Numbered from the stretch's first letter, positions 1 through 8,675 are shown. The stretch: 64,000 bases of DNA from Buttiauxella warmboldiae (GCF_003818135.1 NZ_RPOH01000064.1:48605-112604); one strand, 5' to 3'. Notes: generated by a model not told the origin, from the letters alone. Program-made: numbers and translations.

Positions 1-126
1 ATAATTCTTGGAGCATTACGTAATGGTTTGACATTATTGAATATCCAGGCTTTTTATCAATTGCTTGCTACAGGCCTTATTATTATCATAGCAATGTTGA
101 TTGACAGAGCGACACGAGGCAAATAA
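1..126 (+). CDS. Sugar ABC transporter permease, C-terminal end (partial)
   Basis: The first 41 codons are the tail of a reading frame that enters from outside the window. The hydrophobic stretch followed by a short basic end (LIDRATRGK) is typical of the last membrane helix of RbsC/AraH-type permeases of sugar ABC importers in the inner membrane. Its stop overlaps the start of the following regulator by one base (TAATG), so the two are translationally coupled. With the RpiR-type regulator and ribokinase-like gene it suggests a sugar uptake and phosphorylation operon. The substrate cannot be told from this fragment. Confidence 0.7.
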   Translation: MILGALRNGLTLLNIQAFYQLLATGLIIIIAMLIDRATRGK

Positions 127-983
127 TGAAGCTGGATCCACGAGCGATTGGTGCTCAAATTCGTATGAGATTACCCTATCTGACTCCGCTGGAGAAAAAG
201 GTTGTGGAGTCAATCACGCTAAAAACCAATTTATCTGAGCAAACGTCGTTAAAAGAAATTGCTCAGGAGAATAATGTTTCTGAGGCGATGGTGGTCAAGC
301 TTGCCAAGAAACTTAACTTTTCTGGTTTTCGTGATTTCAGAAGCAGTTTGATTTATTACAACCATTCTGAAGTAGCTAATCTGCATGCGGAAATTGAGCC
401 TGAGGATTCGTCGGAACAATTGTTGGCCAAAGTGTTTCGGACATCAATCCAGGCTATCGAGGAAACCAGTTCAATACTCGATATTGCGGCCTTCGATCGC
501 GCGGCTGAGATCATATTTAAAGCGCGCTATATCGATATGTACGCCGTCGGTGGCTCGGCCACTGTCGCACGCGATCTGTCGCATAAGCTTTTGAAAATTG
601 GTATTAAATCGTCAGTACATGACGATGCTCATACCATGCTGATGTCTGCCGCCATTTTGTCTGACGATGATGTGGTTATTGCAATTAGTCACTCTGGTGC
701 CACACGAGCCGTGAATGACCCGATTAAACTGGCTACCCGCAACGGTGCCAAAGCAATTGCCATCACCAACTATGCCGAGTCACCTATTGCGCACAATTCG
801 CATGTGGTGCTCAACTCCACATCACAAGGATCGCATCTGCTCGGGGAAAATGCCGCATCGCGTATTGCGCAGCTCAATATCCTGGACGCGCTGTTTGTCG
901 CTATCGCCAAAAAGGATTTGAAGAAAGCGGAAAAAAACCTGATGAAAACGCAGCAGGCGGTCAAGGATCTAAGAGAGTACTAG
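126..983 (+). CDS. RpiR/MurR-family transcriptional regulator (HTH_6 + SIS)
   Basis: The 285-residue protein has an N-terminal HTH_6 domain (about residues 1-78, with the recognition region around SLKEIAQENNVSEAMVVKLAKK split over two helices) and a C-terminal SIS sugar-phosphate binding domain (about 125-260, with AVGGSATVARDLSHKLLKIG and AISHSGATRAVND). This is the standard RpiR/MurR layout, which senses phosphosugars and controls neighbouring sugar genes. The ATG overlaps the stop of the permease gene, and the kinase starts one base after its stop, so it lies inside the sugar operon. Whether it represses or activates is not visible. Confidence 0.88.
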   Translation: MKLDPRAIGAQIRMRLPYLTPLEKKVVESITLKTNLSEQTSLKEIAQENNVSEAMVVKLAKKLNFSGFRDFRSSLIYYNHSEVANLHAEIEPEDSSEQLLAKVFRTSIQAIEETSSILDIAAFDRAAEIIFKARYIDMYAVGGSATVARDLSHKLLKIGIKSSVHDDAHTMLMSAAILSDDDVVIAISHSGATRAVNDPIKLATRNGAKAIAITNYAESPIAHNSHVVLNSTSQGSHLLGENAASRIAQLNILDALFVAIAKKDLKKAEKNLMKTQQAVKDLREY

Positions 984-984
984 C

Positions 985-1848
985 ATGAGCAAAATAGTAG
1001 TCACAGGCAGTCTGCATTACGACATTATGCTACAGGCGCACCATCGTCCGGAAAAAGGTGAAACCGTTATTGGCAGTGGTTGCCACTATAAATTCGGCGG
1101 TAAAGGTGGGAACCAGGCTGTTTCCGCTGCAAGGGCTGGCGCACAGGTTGCTTTTGTAGGCGCGGTTGGAGCTGATGCTCATGGCGTATTTTTAAGCGAT
1201 GTTCTCACTGCTAATGCCATTGATATCAGTCGACTGGTAATTATTGAACAGGTTCCTTCTGGCATGAGCGTCGCCATTAGTGATGCCGAAGGAGATTACG
1301 GCGCGGTGGTGGTTTCAAACGCTAACAATCATATTCCTGAAAGCGCTTTTTCTGATGCCGCATTATGGCAGCAGACTCAACTGCTCATTTTGCAAAATGA
1401 AGTACCTGAATCTGTAAATGTTCTGGCCGCACAACAAGCCCATAAGCATGGTGTCATAGTATGTCTTAATGCTGCGCCCGCACGAATGATGAGCCAGGAA
1501 TTGCAAAGTAACATCGATATTCTGGTTGTTAACGGCGTGGAAGCACGAGATTTGAGTGGGATTGACGTGACTGATTTGGCTTCTGCACGTACCGCAACTG
1601 AAAAGTTGTGCGAACGCTTTCCCGCTGTGGTGGTGACTGCCGGTGAGTACGGTGTAGCATTCGGTCTGAAGGGGGAATCTGCTAGTTCCCTTCCAGCAAT
1701 TCCTGTCGAATTAATCAGTACTCACGGCGCGGGAGATTGTTTTGTCGGCGTGTTGTGCAACGCCCTGTCACAAGGCGAAAATTTGGCACAAGCTTGTCAA
1801 CGTGCGAATGAAGCTGCAGCAGCACATGTATCACGTAGCGCAGAATAG
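985..1848 (+). CDS. PfkB-family (ribokinase-like) sugar kinase
   Basis: The 287-residue protein has the ribokinase signatures: an N-terminal GGKGGNQAVSAARAG motif (about residues 38-52) that binds sugar, and the C-terminal THGAGDCFVG motif (about 248-257) containing the catalytic Asp and anion hole. It should phosphorylate a sugar or sugar-like substrate with ATP in the cytosol, following import by the adjacent ABC transporter. It begins two bases after the stop of the RpiR regulator and ends just before a strong terminator, so it is the last gene of the operon. The exact sugar is not evident; ribokinase proper is only one option. Confidence 0.85.
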   Translation: MSKIVVTGSLHYDIMLQAHHRPEKGETVIGSGCHYKFGGKGGNQAVSAARAGAQVAFVGAVGADAHGVFLSDVLTANAIDISRLVIIEQVPSGMSVAISDAEGDYGAVVVSNANNHIPESAFSDAALWQQTQLLILQNEVPESVNVLAAQQAHKHGVIVCLNAAPARMMSQELQSNIDILVVNGVEARDLSGIDVTDLASARTATEKLCERFPAVVVTAGEYGVAFGLKGESASSLPAIPVELISTHGAGDCFVGVLCNALSQGENLAQACQRANEAAAAHVSRSAE

Positions 1849-1850
1849 TT

Positions 1851-1889
1851 ATATTGCGGTGACCCACCCGGTCACCGCAATATTATTTT
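1851..1889 (+). terminator. Intrinsic terminator after the sugar kinase operon
   Basis: A perfect 14-bp inverted repeat (1851-1864 and 1870-1883, loop 5 nt) begins two bases after the kinase stop and is followed by an A/T-rich run (TTATTTT). It ends the permease-regulator-kinase operon. Confidence 0.85.
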
Positions 1890-2005
1890 GGCCTCAAAAT
1901 ACAGTACCCACCCCGAATGACAGCGATATGATGGACGCGCCTTCCTGAAGTAGCCAGTGCCATACTGTTACTGGAATTAATCCGGCACTGTAGTAAAAGA
2001 AAAAA

Positions 2006-2352
2006 GGTAATGGCGCCCCCCCTTAGTAGAACATGTATTTTTTAATCGACGCCCAATGGTTTTTCATGTCACTCAATTGAATCCGAGAAGCAGCTGGTTT
2101 TTCGAACCAGGCGCTTAATGCGGGTTCTTAACGTCAGGTTGATACGTTCAATACGCTGAGTGAATCTCTTATCGATCAGATGTTTGTTCTTCGGCACTTC
2201 TCTGGTACAAAACCCCCTCAATCATCTCTGGTTATCATGCCGATAGTAAAAGGTGTGAGCAGAGCCAGCAGTTCAAGGCAGATTTCATCTGTACGGGCAG
2301 AACGTAGAGGCCAGAACGCCACCTGTTTTGGTGTTATACGCATAGGCCATTA
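2006..2352 (-). pseudogene. IS1-family transposase (InsB) relic
   Basis: Read on the minus strand, several frames together give an IS1-type InsB protein: AYNTKTGGVLA, then RDEICLELLALLTPF, IGMITRDD, REVPKNKHLIDKRFTQRIER, INLTLRTRIKRLVRKTSCFS and, at the end, SIKKYMFY plus stop. Frameshifts and stops separate these pieces, so no transposase can be made. The outer end at 2006 begins GGTAATGGCGCC, close to the IS1 right inverted repeat. The 5' half (InsA and the other end) is missing. The rest of the gap between 1890 and 2543 holds nothing I can name. Confidence 0.8.
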
Positions 2353-2543
2353 GGGAATTTCAACAGTGAATATTCTCCCTCAAGATCGGCTAATTGGGTG
2401 TGATGGCATAAATTCGCCAGCTAATCAACAGTATACTAATTTTTTAACAGAGATTTAAGTTTGGTTGATTTTGGTCGTCTTAATTTAACGCAGCACTCAA
2501 AATAAAAAATATTAATTTGTTCAGCGTATTATTTATAACTTGC

Positions 2544-4073
2544 ATGGAGCATTGTAGTCAAGTGAAGAACACCATATCACATAAAAGTATTTGCGTTTTA
2601 ACCGCTTGCACCTTTATTCCATTTTTTATAATGTTCTTGTATACATTTATAGCTATGGACATAAGACATAAAGATGATTTTATCGAGACCATGACTCGAT
2701 TTAATGACAATAGTGCCAGGAATGCTATAGAAAGGCCTATCCAGGAAATGCAGTTATTACTTCATTCTCTTTTAGGGCAGCTGACTTCAAAAGATATTGA
2801 AGGTTATATATCCCCCTCACATACAGAACTGAATTCGATAATTCCATCTATCGTAAACTCAACAACTTTTTTTGAAGCAGTTATTCTATCGGATAAAGAA
2901 GGTAACTACACAATTTATCCAGAAAACCACGCGGAAAAATTTAATGTAAAAGAAAGACCCTGGTATCCCGTCTCAGCAAGGAAAGATGAGATAAGATTCT
3001 CTGTTCCATACAAAGCTATAGACAAAACATCTAAATATAATAATGGCATGGCAGTTACTGCCAGCATGAATATTTTTAACGACCATTCGGAGTTTGTAGG
3101 TAATATTGCATTTGATCTGGATTTACACAATTTAAGCGCGCTGATAAAAAACAATCACCCTCCATACCATGCCCGATTTAAAGTTGTTTCGTATGATGGC
3201 AACTTACTTATGTATTCCAATACTAAAGAATTATTTAAAAGGGCCATACCCCAGGCCTGGATAGAACGGGCGAAAGAGTCCGAAGGTCATTTTTTTGATG
3301 TGGCAACAAAATCGTATGTTTTTTACCGCGTTTATGACAACCCCGAATGGATTGCATTCAGTATAGTTAATGAAGCTAATTTTAAAAAACACGGTAGTGC
3401 TGAAAAGTATTTCTTTTTCTTGACCTCCTTGGCATGTTTAATATTTTATTTAGTTTTACTGTTCATAATCAAACTGTATTTTAAACAGGCTATTACTGCT
3501 CTTTATTTAAACATAAATGGACTCTCCATTGATGAAAAAGGGGATAGCATTAAGACAGTTTCTGAGTCTTTGAGAGAAAATAGCAAAAAACTTGAGATCG
3601 CGATACATGATGCCGAAACGGATGGTCTTACTAATTTGTTTACAAGAAAGAAATTCGATGCTGATTTTTACGATCTTGTCAGCGCTAAAAATTCATTCTA
3701 TTTCGCTATTATTGACGTTGACAATTTTAAAACTGTTAACGACACATTCGGGCATAATACAGGTGACGTTGTACTAACCTACCTTAGTAAGGTCGGTAGC
3801 GACATTTTCAGTAATATATACAGATTTGGCGGTGAAGAGCTTGTTGTCATATATCCAGAGAATAATTATGAGAAGTTCTATACGCTACTGGACATTTGGA
3901 GGAAAACGTTAGAACAAAAACAATGGCGTGAAGAGGGTTTGAATGTAACCTTTAGCTGTGGTGTTTCAGCGTGGCATGAAGGCTCAACCACTGATGAGAT
4001 ATTGAAAAAAGCAGATATTCGGCTTTATCAAGCTAAAAACTCCGGCAAGAATTGCATTGTTGGCCTGGAATAA
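2544..4073 (+). CDS. Membrane-anchored diguanylate cyclase with periplasmic sensor (GGDEF, variant GGEEL)
   Basis: The protein (509 residues from the ATG at 2544; a TTG at 2517 is also in frame) has an N-terminal membrane helix (about 15-38), a roughly 250-residue periplasmic dCACHE-like sensor region (with the RPWYPVSARK stretch typical of PDC/CACHE folds), a second helix near 290-312, and a GGDEF domain (about 350-505). The active-site loop reads GGEEL at residues 429-433, an accepted catalytic variant, preceded by DGLTNLFTRKKFD and IDVDNFKTVNDTFGH. It should make cyclic di-GMP from two GTP in response to an external ligand. The RxxD inhibitory site expected just upstream of the loop is not present. 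The gene is clearly AT-richer than the core genes and lies between two IS relics, suggesting acquisition. The start is uncertain because no good ribosome binding site is visible. Confidence 0.87.
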   Translation: MEHCSQVKNTISHKSICVLTACTFIPFFIMFLYTFIAMDIRHKDDFIETMTRFNDNSARNAIERPIQEMQLLLHSLLGQLTSKDIEGYISPSHTELNSIIPSIVNSTTFFEAVILSDKEGNYTIYPENHAEKFNVKERPWYPVSARKDEIRFSVPYKAIDKTSKYNNGMAVTASMNIFNDHSEFVGNIAFDLDLHNLSALIKNNHPPYHARFKVVSYDGNLLMYSNTKELFKRAIPQAWIERAKESEGHFFDVATKSYVFYRVYDNPEWIAFSIVNEANFKKHGSAEKYFFFLTSLACLIFYLVLLFIIKLYFKQAITALYLNINGLSIDEKGDSIKTVSESLRENSKKLEIAIHDAETDGLTNLFTRKKFDADFYDLVSAKNSFYFAIIDVDNFKTVNDTFGHNTGDVVLTYLSKVGSDIFSNIYRFGGEELVVIYPENNYEKFYTLLDIWRKTLEQKQWREEGLNVTFSCGVSAWHEGSTTDEILKKADIRLYQAKNSGKNCIVGLE

Positions 4074-4169
4074 TTTGGAGTCAGTAGAAAAATATTATAG
4101 CTAAATATATTTACTTAATTATTCAGCAAAATTAAAGACATACCTTCCTGTACTGACAGGGATGTCTTT

Positions 4170-4285
4170 ACCATAATATCCGTTTTTGGCATGAAGGTGA
4201 TGTAGCCACTTTTCATCGTTTTTACGAATCGTTCTGCCATGGCGTTGCTCTGCGGACTGCTCACTGCTGTCGTTCCCGCAGAACA
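4170..4285 (-). pseudogene. IS3-family (IS2-like) transposase OrfB relic
   Basis: On the minus strand one frame reads TTAVSSPQSNAMAERFVKT followed by MKSGYITFMPKTD, which closely follows the C-terminal part of the IS2 InsD integrase (SPQSNGMAESFVKT, DYISIMPKPD). Only about 40 codons survive, with no upstream catalytic DDE core. It abuts the 3' end of the ADP-ribosylglycohydrolase-like gene, so the insertion or its later deletion probably set the end of that cluster. Confidence 0.75.
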
Positions 4286-4290
4286 CCATG

Positions 4291-5331
4291 CTACCCGGCG
4301 ATCTGTCTGGCGAGGGCTGCCAGATTGAAATCATTCATGCGATCTACCGTGGTTAAATAATCAGCGGGAAAAGCATCTGCACCGTGGAAGGCACCGGAAA
4401 GCGCCCCCACCATTGTGGCGACGGTATCGGTGTCATTGCCGATGTTAACGGCGGAGATAACCGCATCAACGGCGGACCCCGGGCTGCACGCGAACAGGCC
4501 AAATGCCGCAGGCACCGCCTCGCTGACATGCAGGCCGGAGCCGATGATATCAGCGATTTCGACAATCGCGGTTTCCCAGCTGGCGTGGCGTTTACCTATG
4601 CTGACGGCAAGTTCAATACGGCGGGCAACTGACGGCCCAGCGACCATCATTGCCCCCTGTTCCGCTGCTAATGTATAGCCGCTGTCTGCGCCATAGATCC
4701 CGGCGGCGATAATACTCCCCGCGCTGGTTACGCCTTTAAGTGCTTCGCTGATAGACGCCGCCATCGCTGCCGCACCGGACATTGCCAGGACGTTATTATG
4801 CGTGAAGCGGCAGATATCAAGCGCGCACCGGATGGCCTGTTCAATATTACCGGGATGCAGCACGGCGGCAGGCCAGATTTTCATTGCCGCACCGTTGGTC
4901 GCTTCGGCATTACCTTTGTTAATAATCTGTACGGACTGTTTCTCTCCTTCCAGTTCACCCTGCAATGACTCCCGCGCGTCATTGAAGATGGCTCTCATTG
5001 CGGCACGGGTAGTGGGGCCGGTAAAGTTGGCGTAAAACGGATACGCCAGCCAGCGCTGAAAAGCTTCGCGCATTGCTTCATCGCTCACCTGGCGATGATG
5101 GTTCAACAGCGCATCCATAATGTATTTTGCCTGGATAAAATCATCCGTACACATCCCGGCTTCATTGCAGCGGCCAAAGGTATCGGCGGGTGGTTTTTCG
5201 AACCCGGTCACCCAGCCGCCGAAATAGTCGCGGATTTGCTGTTGGGTACGGACTTCCGTCGCGGCTCCCATTGCATCCCCCGCGGCGGCACCAATAAGAC
5301 AGCCCAGTATTTTTTGGTATTCGGCACTCAT
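4291..5331 (-). CDS. ADP-ribosylglycohydrolase (DraG/YegU-like) family protein
   Basis: The 346-residue protein has the DraG fold signatures: GCLIGAAAGDAMGAATE near the N terminus, TDDFIQAKYIMDALL (about 61-75) and GNDTDTVATMVGALSGAFHG near the C terminus. The TDD and DTD aspartates normally bind two metal ions. The family cleaves N-glycosidic bonds such as ADP-ribosyl-arginine, and metabolic members act on nucleoside-like glycosides. I chose the ATG at 5331, which has AAGGAG six bases upstream. It lies 10 bp after the kinase and is the last gene of a transporter-kinase-hydrolase operon that parallels E. coli yegT-yegU-yegV, suggesting a role in nucleoside or N-glycoside catabolism (inference). 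Confidence 0.85.
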   Translation of the reverse strand: MSAEYQKILGCLIGAAAGDAMGAATEVRTQQQIRDYFGGWVTGFEKPPADTFGRCNEAGMCTDDFIQAKYIMDALLNHHRQVSDEAMREAFQRWLAYPFYANFTGPTTRAAMRAIFNDARESLQGELEGEKQSVQIINKGNAEATNGAAMKIWPAAVLHPGNIEQAIRCALDICRFTHNNVLAMSGAAAMAASISEALKGVTSAGSIIAAGIYGADSGYTLAAEQGAMMVAGPSVARRIELAVSIGKRHASWETAIVEIADIIGSGLHVSEAVPAAFGLFACSPGSAVDAVISAVNIGNDTDTVATMVGALSGAFHGADAFPADYLTTVDRMNDFNLAALARQIAG

Positions 5332-5341
5332 CAATGGCTCC

Positions 5342-6298
5342 TTACGCTTTCACATTCTCGTTCTGTGGATGGCTGGCGCGGAAAGCGGCGAGCCGATCCG
5401 GATATGGCAGTGCGGTCATTGCCCCTTTTGCCGTCACCGCCATTGCGCCGCAGGCATTGGCATTAACGGTGGCCTCGGTCAGCAGGCTGTGGTCCCAACT
5501 GGTTTGCCTGGACAGGGTATAAAGCAGCCCTCCTACAAACGCATCGCCTGCGCCGGTGGTGTCCACGGCGTGAACATCGGGCGCAGGAAACGCATATTCG
5601 CCGTCAGGCGTGAGTAGCAGGGCGCCTGCTTTCCCTAGTGTAATCAGCACGGTGCCGCAACCGAGATCGCGAATAAGGTCGCGTGCATCCTGCCAGCGCT
5701 CTACCTGGCCCATCCAGCACAGTTCGTCGGCAGAAACCTTGCAGATTGAAGCCAGGCTGATGGCTTCGGCACACAACGGCATAATCTCTTGCCGATCGCG
5801 CCACATACTGATGCGCAGGTTTACATCGAACATTACGTGGCCCCCGGTTGCCCGCATCCTGCTGGCGCCTTCCAGACAAGCTTCGCGCGCCGGACTGTCG
5901 CTTAGCCCGATAGAGCTGAAGTAAAACCACTCACCAGGGGAGAATGCCGGTAAATCCTGTACGCTAACAAACGTGTGAGCGCCGGGGTGGACAAGATAGG
6001 TAAAACTGCGCTCACCGTCCGGCGCCAGATTAACGATTAGCACGGCGGTGGTCTGCCGGGGGTCGATACGCAGGGACGACACATCCACGCCATTTTGACG
6101 GAGCGTCTGCTGCAAAAAATGCCCTGCATCATCATCACCCAGGCAGCCAATAAATCCGCAGTTGCCGCCCAGCCGCGCCACACAGACGGCGACGTTGGCC
6201 GAGGCACCGCCCGGGCATTTCAGATAGGTATCTTTTGTTCCGGGCACTAAGTCCACGGAGGCATCGCCCGTCACCCAGACTCTGTTTAAGGTATTCAT
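5342..6298 (-). CDS. PfkB-family carbohydrate kinase (fructokinase / AIR-kinase-like)
   Basis: The 318-residue kinase shows the PfkB substrate motif CPGGASANVAVCVARLGG (about 28-45) and the catalytic motif DTTGAGDAFVGGLL (about 249-262). The overall sequence resembles bacterial fructokinases and aminoimidazole riboside kinase, and the E. coli homologue by context is YegV. It probably phosphorylates the sugar released or imported by its neighbours. A clear GGAGAAG ribosome binding site precedes the ATG. It starts 9 bp after the transporter gene ends and runs into the DraG-like gene, so the three are one operon. The substrate is not decided by sequence alone. Confidence 0.87.
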   Translation of the reverse strand: MNTLNRVWVTGDASVDLVPGTKDTYLKCPGGASANVAVCVARLGGNCGFIGCLGDDDAGHFLQQTLRQNGVDVSSLRIDPRQTTAVLIVNLAPDGERSFTYLVHPGAHTFVSVQDLPAFSPGEWFYFSSIGLSDSPAREACLEGASRMRATGGHVMFDVNLRISMWRDRQEIMPLCAEAISLASICKVSADELCWMGQVERWQDARDLIRDLGCGTVLITLGKAGALLLTPDGEYAFPAPDVHAVDTTGAGDAFVGGLLYTLSRQTSWDHSLLTEATVNANACGAMAVTAKGAMTALPYPDRLAAFRASHPQNENVKA

Positions 6299-6307
6299 CT
6301 TCTTCTC

Positions 6308-7642
6308 CTATGCCCGGCGCTGTGCCAGCTCTGCCTGAATATCCAGATAGTAGGGGTTATTAATCAGGTATTTTTTCATCAGCAAGCCGATGGCCAGGTG
6401 GAACAAGGCGGGGATCAGCGTCATCATCAGCGTAATGCCGGTCAGGGAATCTGTGCTCTGCTGGGCGTCAGCCTGATAGCCAAAGTGACTTAACAGAAAA
6501 CCCAGCACGCCACCGGCGATCCCCATCCCGAACTTCTGGAAGAACAGGATGCCGCCGAACGCCAGCCCGGAAACTCGCAGCCCGGTTTTCTTCTCGCCGT
6601 AATCCACCGCCTCCGCGATGGATGACCAGAACACGGGCATTTGCATATCGCAGAAAAAGTTAATGAGGAAGAAAAAGACGAATGCGAGGATCAGGTTTGA
6701 TTGCCCGACGCAGAAGTACATCGCCACGCTCAGCAGGCAGGTCATCAGTTGGGTGTAACGGAACATGATTATTTTGTCCCAGAAGCGGGTCACCCATGTA
6801 GCGGCAACCATCGCAAGAATGGATGCCACTACACCAGTGGTCAGGAAGGGGGAGATCAGGCTGTCGCCGCCGCCTAAATAATACTTGGCGTAATAGGTGG
6901 CGACCGAACCCCGAATAACGTAGCCGCACATCATCAACATGATAACGACTCCCAGGATCAGCCACTGATCATTACGCCGTAAAATGGCGAACTGTTGTCT
7001 GACCGTGAGCGCAGGCAGTTCAGGCTCGCTGCGCTCGCGGGTGGTGATAAAACAGAATATAAATAACAGGGTCCCCATCGCGCCCATTAGTCCCATGGCG
7101 AGCTGATACCCCAGCGCCTTATTGCCGTGGCCCAGCCACACGGCCAGGAAAGGAACCACAATGGTGACTAAAAAGGCGGCGATTTTGGTCATCACAAAAC
7201 GGTAACCGTTGGCGCTCAGGCGCTCGGCCGGGTCGTCGGTGATAACGCCAATCAGTGAAATATAAGGAATCGTTATCGCCGTATAGACCAGGGTCATGAA
7301 GATATAGGTGAAGTATGCCCAGGCGAGCTTGGCCATATAGGCAATATCCGGCGTGATAAACATCAAATATACGGCGAAGCCAAAGGGGAGGGCGAACCAC
7401 AGCAGCCACGGGCGATACCGGCCCTGGCGGGTGGAGACTTTATCGGTGAGCATGCCCATTGCCGGGTCAATTATAGCGTCGATCATACGGACAACCATCA
7501 GCAGCACTCCCACATCCGCCGCCCGTAAGCCATAGATATCAGTATAGAAATACGCCAGCAGCAGCTGCATGGAGATAATCACCACGTTGATGGCCATATC
7601 TCCGGCTCCAAAACCTATTTTTTCCATCACAGACAATTTCAT
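6308..7642 (-). CDS. GPH-family (MelB/YicJ-like) sugar:cation symporter
   Basis: This is a 444-residue, 12-helix membrane protein of the glycoside-pentoside-hexuronide:cation symporter family within the major facilitator fold. Signatures include KIGFGAGDMAINVV at the N terminus, the conserved DAIIDPAMGMLTDK in helix 2, and GRYRPWLLW after it. I chose the ATG at 7642 (MKLSVMEK), which has AAGGA upstream, over a longer frame starting at 7669. It would import a glycoside or nucleoside-like compound for the downstream kinase and DraG-like hydrolase. A decayed copy of its first 40 codons lies 1.2 kb away at 8792-8912. Confidence 0.88.
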   Translation of the reverse strand: MKLSVMEKIGFGAGDMAINVVIISMQLLLAYFYTDIYGLRAADVGVLLMVVRMIDAIIDPAMGMLTDKVSTRQGRYRPWLLWFALPFGFAVYLMFITPDIAYMAKLAWAYFTYIFMTLVYTAITIPYISLIGVITDDPAERLSANGYRFVMTKIAAFLVTIVVPFLAVWLGHGNKALGYQLAMGLMGAMGTLLFIFCFITTRERSEPELPALTVRQQFAILRRNDQWLILGVVIMLMMCGYVIRGSVATYYAKYYLGGGDSLISPFLTTGVVASILAMVAATWVTRFWDKIIMFRYTQLMTCLLSVAMYFCVGQSNLILAFVFFFLINFFCDMQMPVFWSSIAEAVDYGEKKTGLRVSGLAFGGILFFQKFGMGIAGGVLGFLLSHFGYQADAQQSTDSLTGITLMMTLIPALFHLAIGLLMKKYLINNPYYLDIQAELAQRRA

Positions 7643-7713
7643 ATCGTTATCCTTATTGTGTAAGAGCACGCAAGAAAATGATGAAATTTATGTAACCGTC
7701 TGAAATTAATGAT

Positions 7714-7980
7714 TTATAAGAAACGTGTGCCCGGAACTCTGCCGGGAATGTAGTTAAAGAACCATGGGTTACAGGTGGCTTGATGCAGGTGAGGGATCGT
7801 GACGGGATGAATATTCAGTGCAGTAGCAATCAGCCATTCACCTTTCAGCAACGGGCGTGCCGGGTAATGTGCCTGCGTGGAGGAGGCCAGCCTTACGCTA
7901 TGCGAAACCGCTACCAGACTGGTGCCCTGCTTGCGCAGGTTGGCGATGATATTGGCGGGATGCCAGTCTTGTTTAACCAT
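7714..7980 (-). CDS. Nlp/SfsB/Ner-like small DNA-binding protein, C terminus odd
   Basis: The 88-residue product starts MVKQDWHPANIIANLRKQGTS and continues to LLKGEWLIATALNIHP, which follows the Ner/Nlp (SfsB) winged-helix family derived from phage Mu Ner. The usual ending after HP (..IWPSRY) is replaced by an unrelated tail, and the usual ALHRPWPKGE reads ARPLLKGE, so the gene may be partly decayed or frameshifted. It lies just upstream of the transporter operon on the same strand and may have regulated it. A longer frame from 8022 lacks family similarity before the chosen ATG. Confidence 0.6.
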   Translation of the reverse strand: MVKQDWHPANIIANLRKQGTSLVAVSHSVRLASSTQAHYPARPLLKGEWLIATALNIHPVTIPHLHQATCNPWFFNYIPGRVPGTRFL

Positions 7981-8161
7981 TATGTTTACCTTATTCAAAA
8001 TATCAGGAAGCAGATCTAACAACGCTTTGTTAATTTTGATTTTTTGTGAGGTAAGGCATTTTCAGGGCGAGCGAAGGCGTGACAGTTCTGCCCGGGTTAT
8101 GCGATGCTCAGGAATTAGGTTTGCAGCGTGTGGGTGTCTGCAAAACAGTCAGTTAAATTTA

Positions 8162-8208
8162 TCGAACTTAAGGTCGAGTGTAAAGTTTAAATTCGACTTT
8201 AAGTTCGA
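8162..8208. promoter_or_regulatory. Paired 16-bp operator-like palindromes upstream of the XRE regulator
   Basis: Two 16-bp near-palindromes, tcgaacttaaggtcga (8162-8177) and tcgactttaagttcga (8193-8208), are separated by 15 bp, so their centres are 31 bp or three helical turns apart. As inverted copies they match at 15 of 16 bases. They sit about 60 bp before the start of an XRE-type regulator, the usual place for an autoregulatory repressor operator. Confidence 0.75.
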
Positions 8209-8264
8209 GAGGTTTGTTTTTTTAAATGTTTAAAAATCAATTTGTTAGTGGTTGGTGCGATTTT

Positions 8265-8675
8265 ATGATAAAAAAAGAAGAACAAAATTTGGACGTAGAT
8301 CACAAAAGTCCTTTTAAAGACAGACTGGCGGAAGCCATGCTGGGAGAAAGTAATTCTTCCTTTGCCCGAAAATGTGGTGTCACTGAGACGACAATCAGGA
8401 AGTATCTGCATGGTAAAGCCTGGCCGAGAGCATTAACACTACAGAAAATATCCCAGATTACAGGCAGAAGTACCTCATGGCTTCTTGGCGAAGATGACGA
8501 TACAAAAGTTCGAGATTCAGTGAGAGAGAATGCTGAAGACGGATTATTTAAAGATACGGAATTACTTCTTCATTTATTTAAATTTTTGCCTGTTGCGCAG
8601 AGGAGCCAGGTATTAAAACAGGTATTGAAAGAAGTGACTCAGTGCGTTGAAAACGTGGACCGTTATAAAAAATAA
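8265..8675 (+). CDS. XRE-family phage-repressor-like transcriptional regulator
   Basis: Starting from the ATG at 8265 the product has 136 residues. Residues about 15-75 form a helix-turn-helix of the phage repressor type (FKDRLAEAM, SSFARKCGVTETTIRKYLHG, SWLLGEDDD), as found in Mu/CI-like and Enterobacteriaceae prophage regulators. The remainder is a short helical tail ending VENVDRYKK that could dimerise. The paired palindromes just upstream are its likely operators. A longer in-frame start at 8226 exists but does not add conserved sequence. The gene is AT-rich, in keeping with the mobile surroundings. Confidence 0.78.
   Translation: MIKKEEQNLDVDHKSPFKDRLAEAMLGESNSSFARKCGVTETTIRKYLHGKAWPRALTLQKISQITGRSTSWLLGEDDDTKVRDSVRENAEDGLFKDTELLLHLFKFLPVAQRSQVLKQVLKEVTQCVENVDRYKK

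Noticed and set aside
4119..4334. Hypothetical 71-residue gene after the DraG-like gene
   Set aside because: This frame crosses an IS2-like transposase fragment that is readable in another frame, so it is a shadow.
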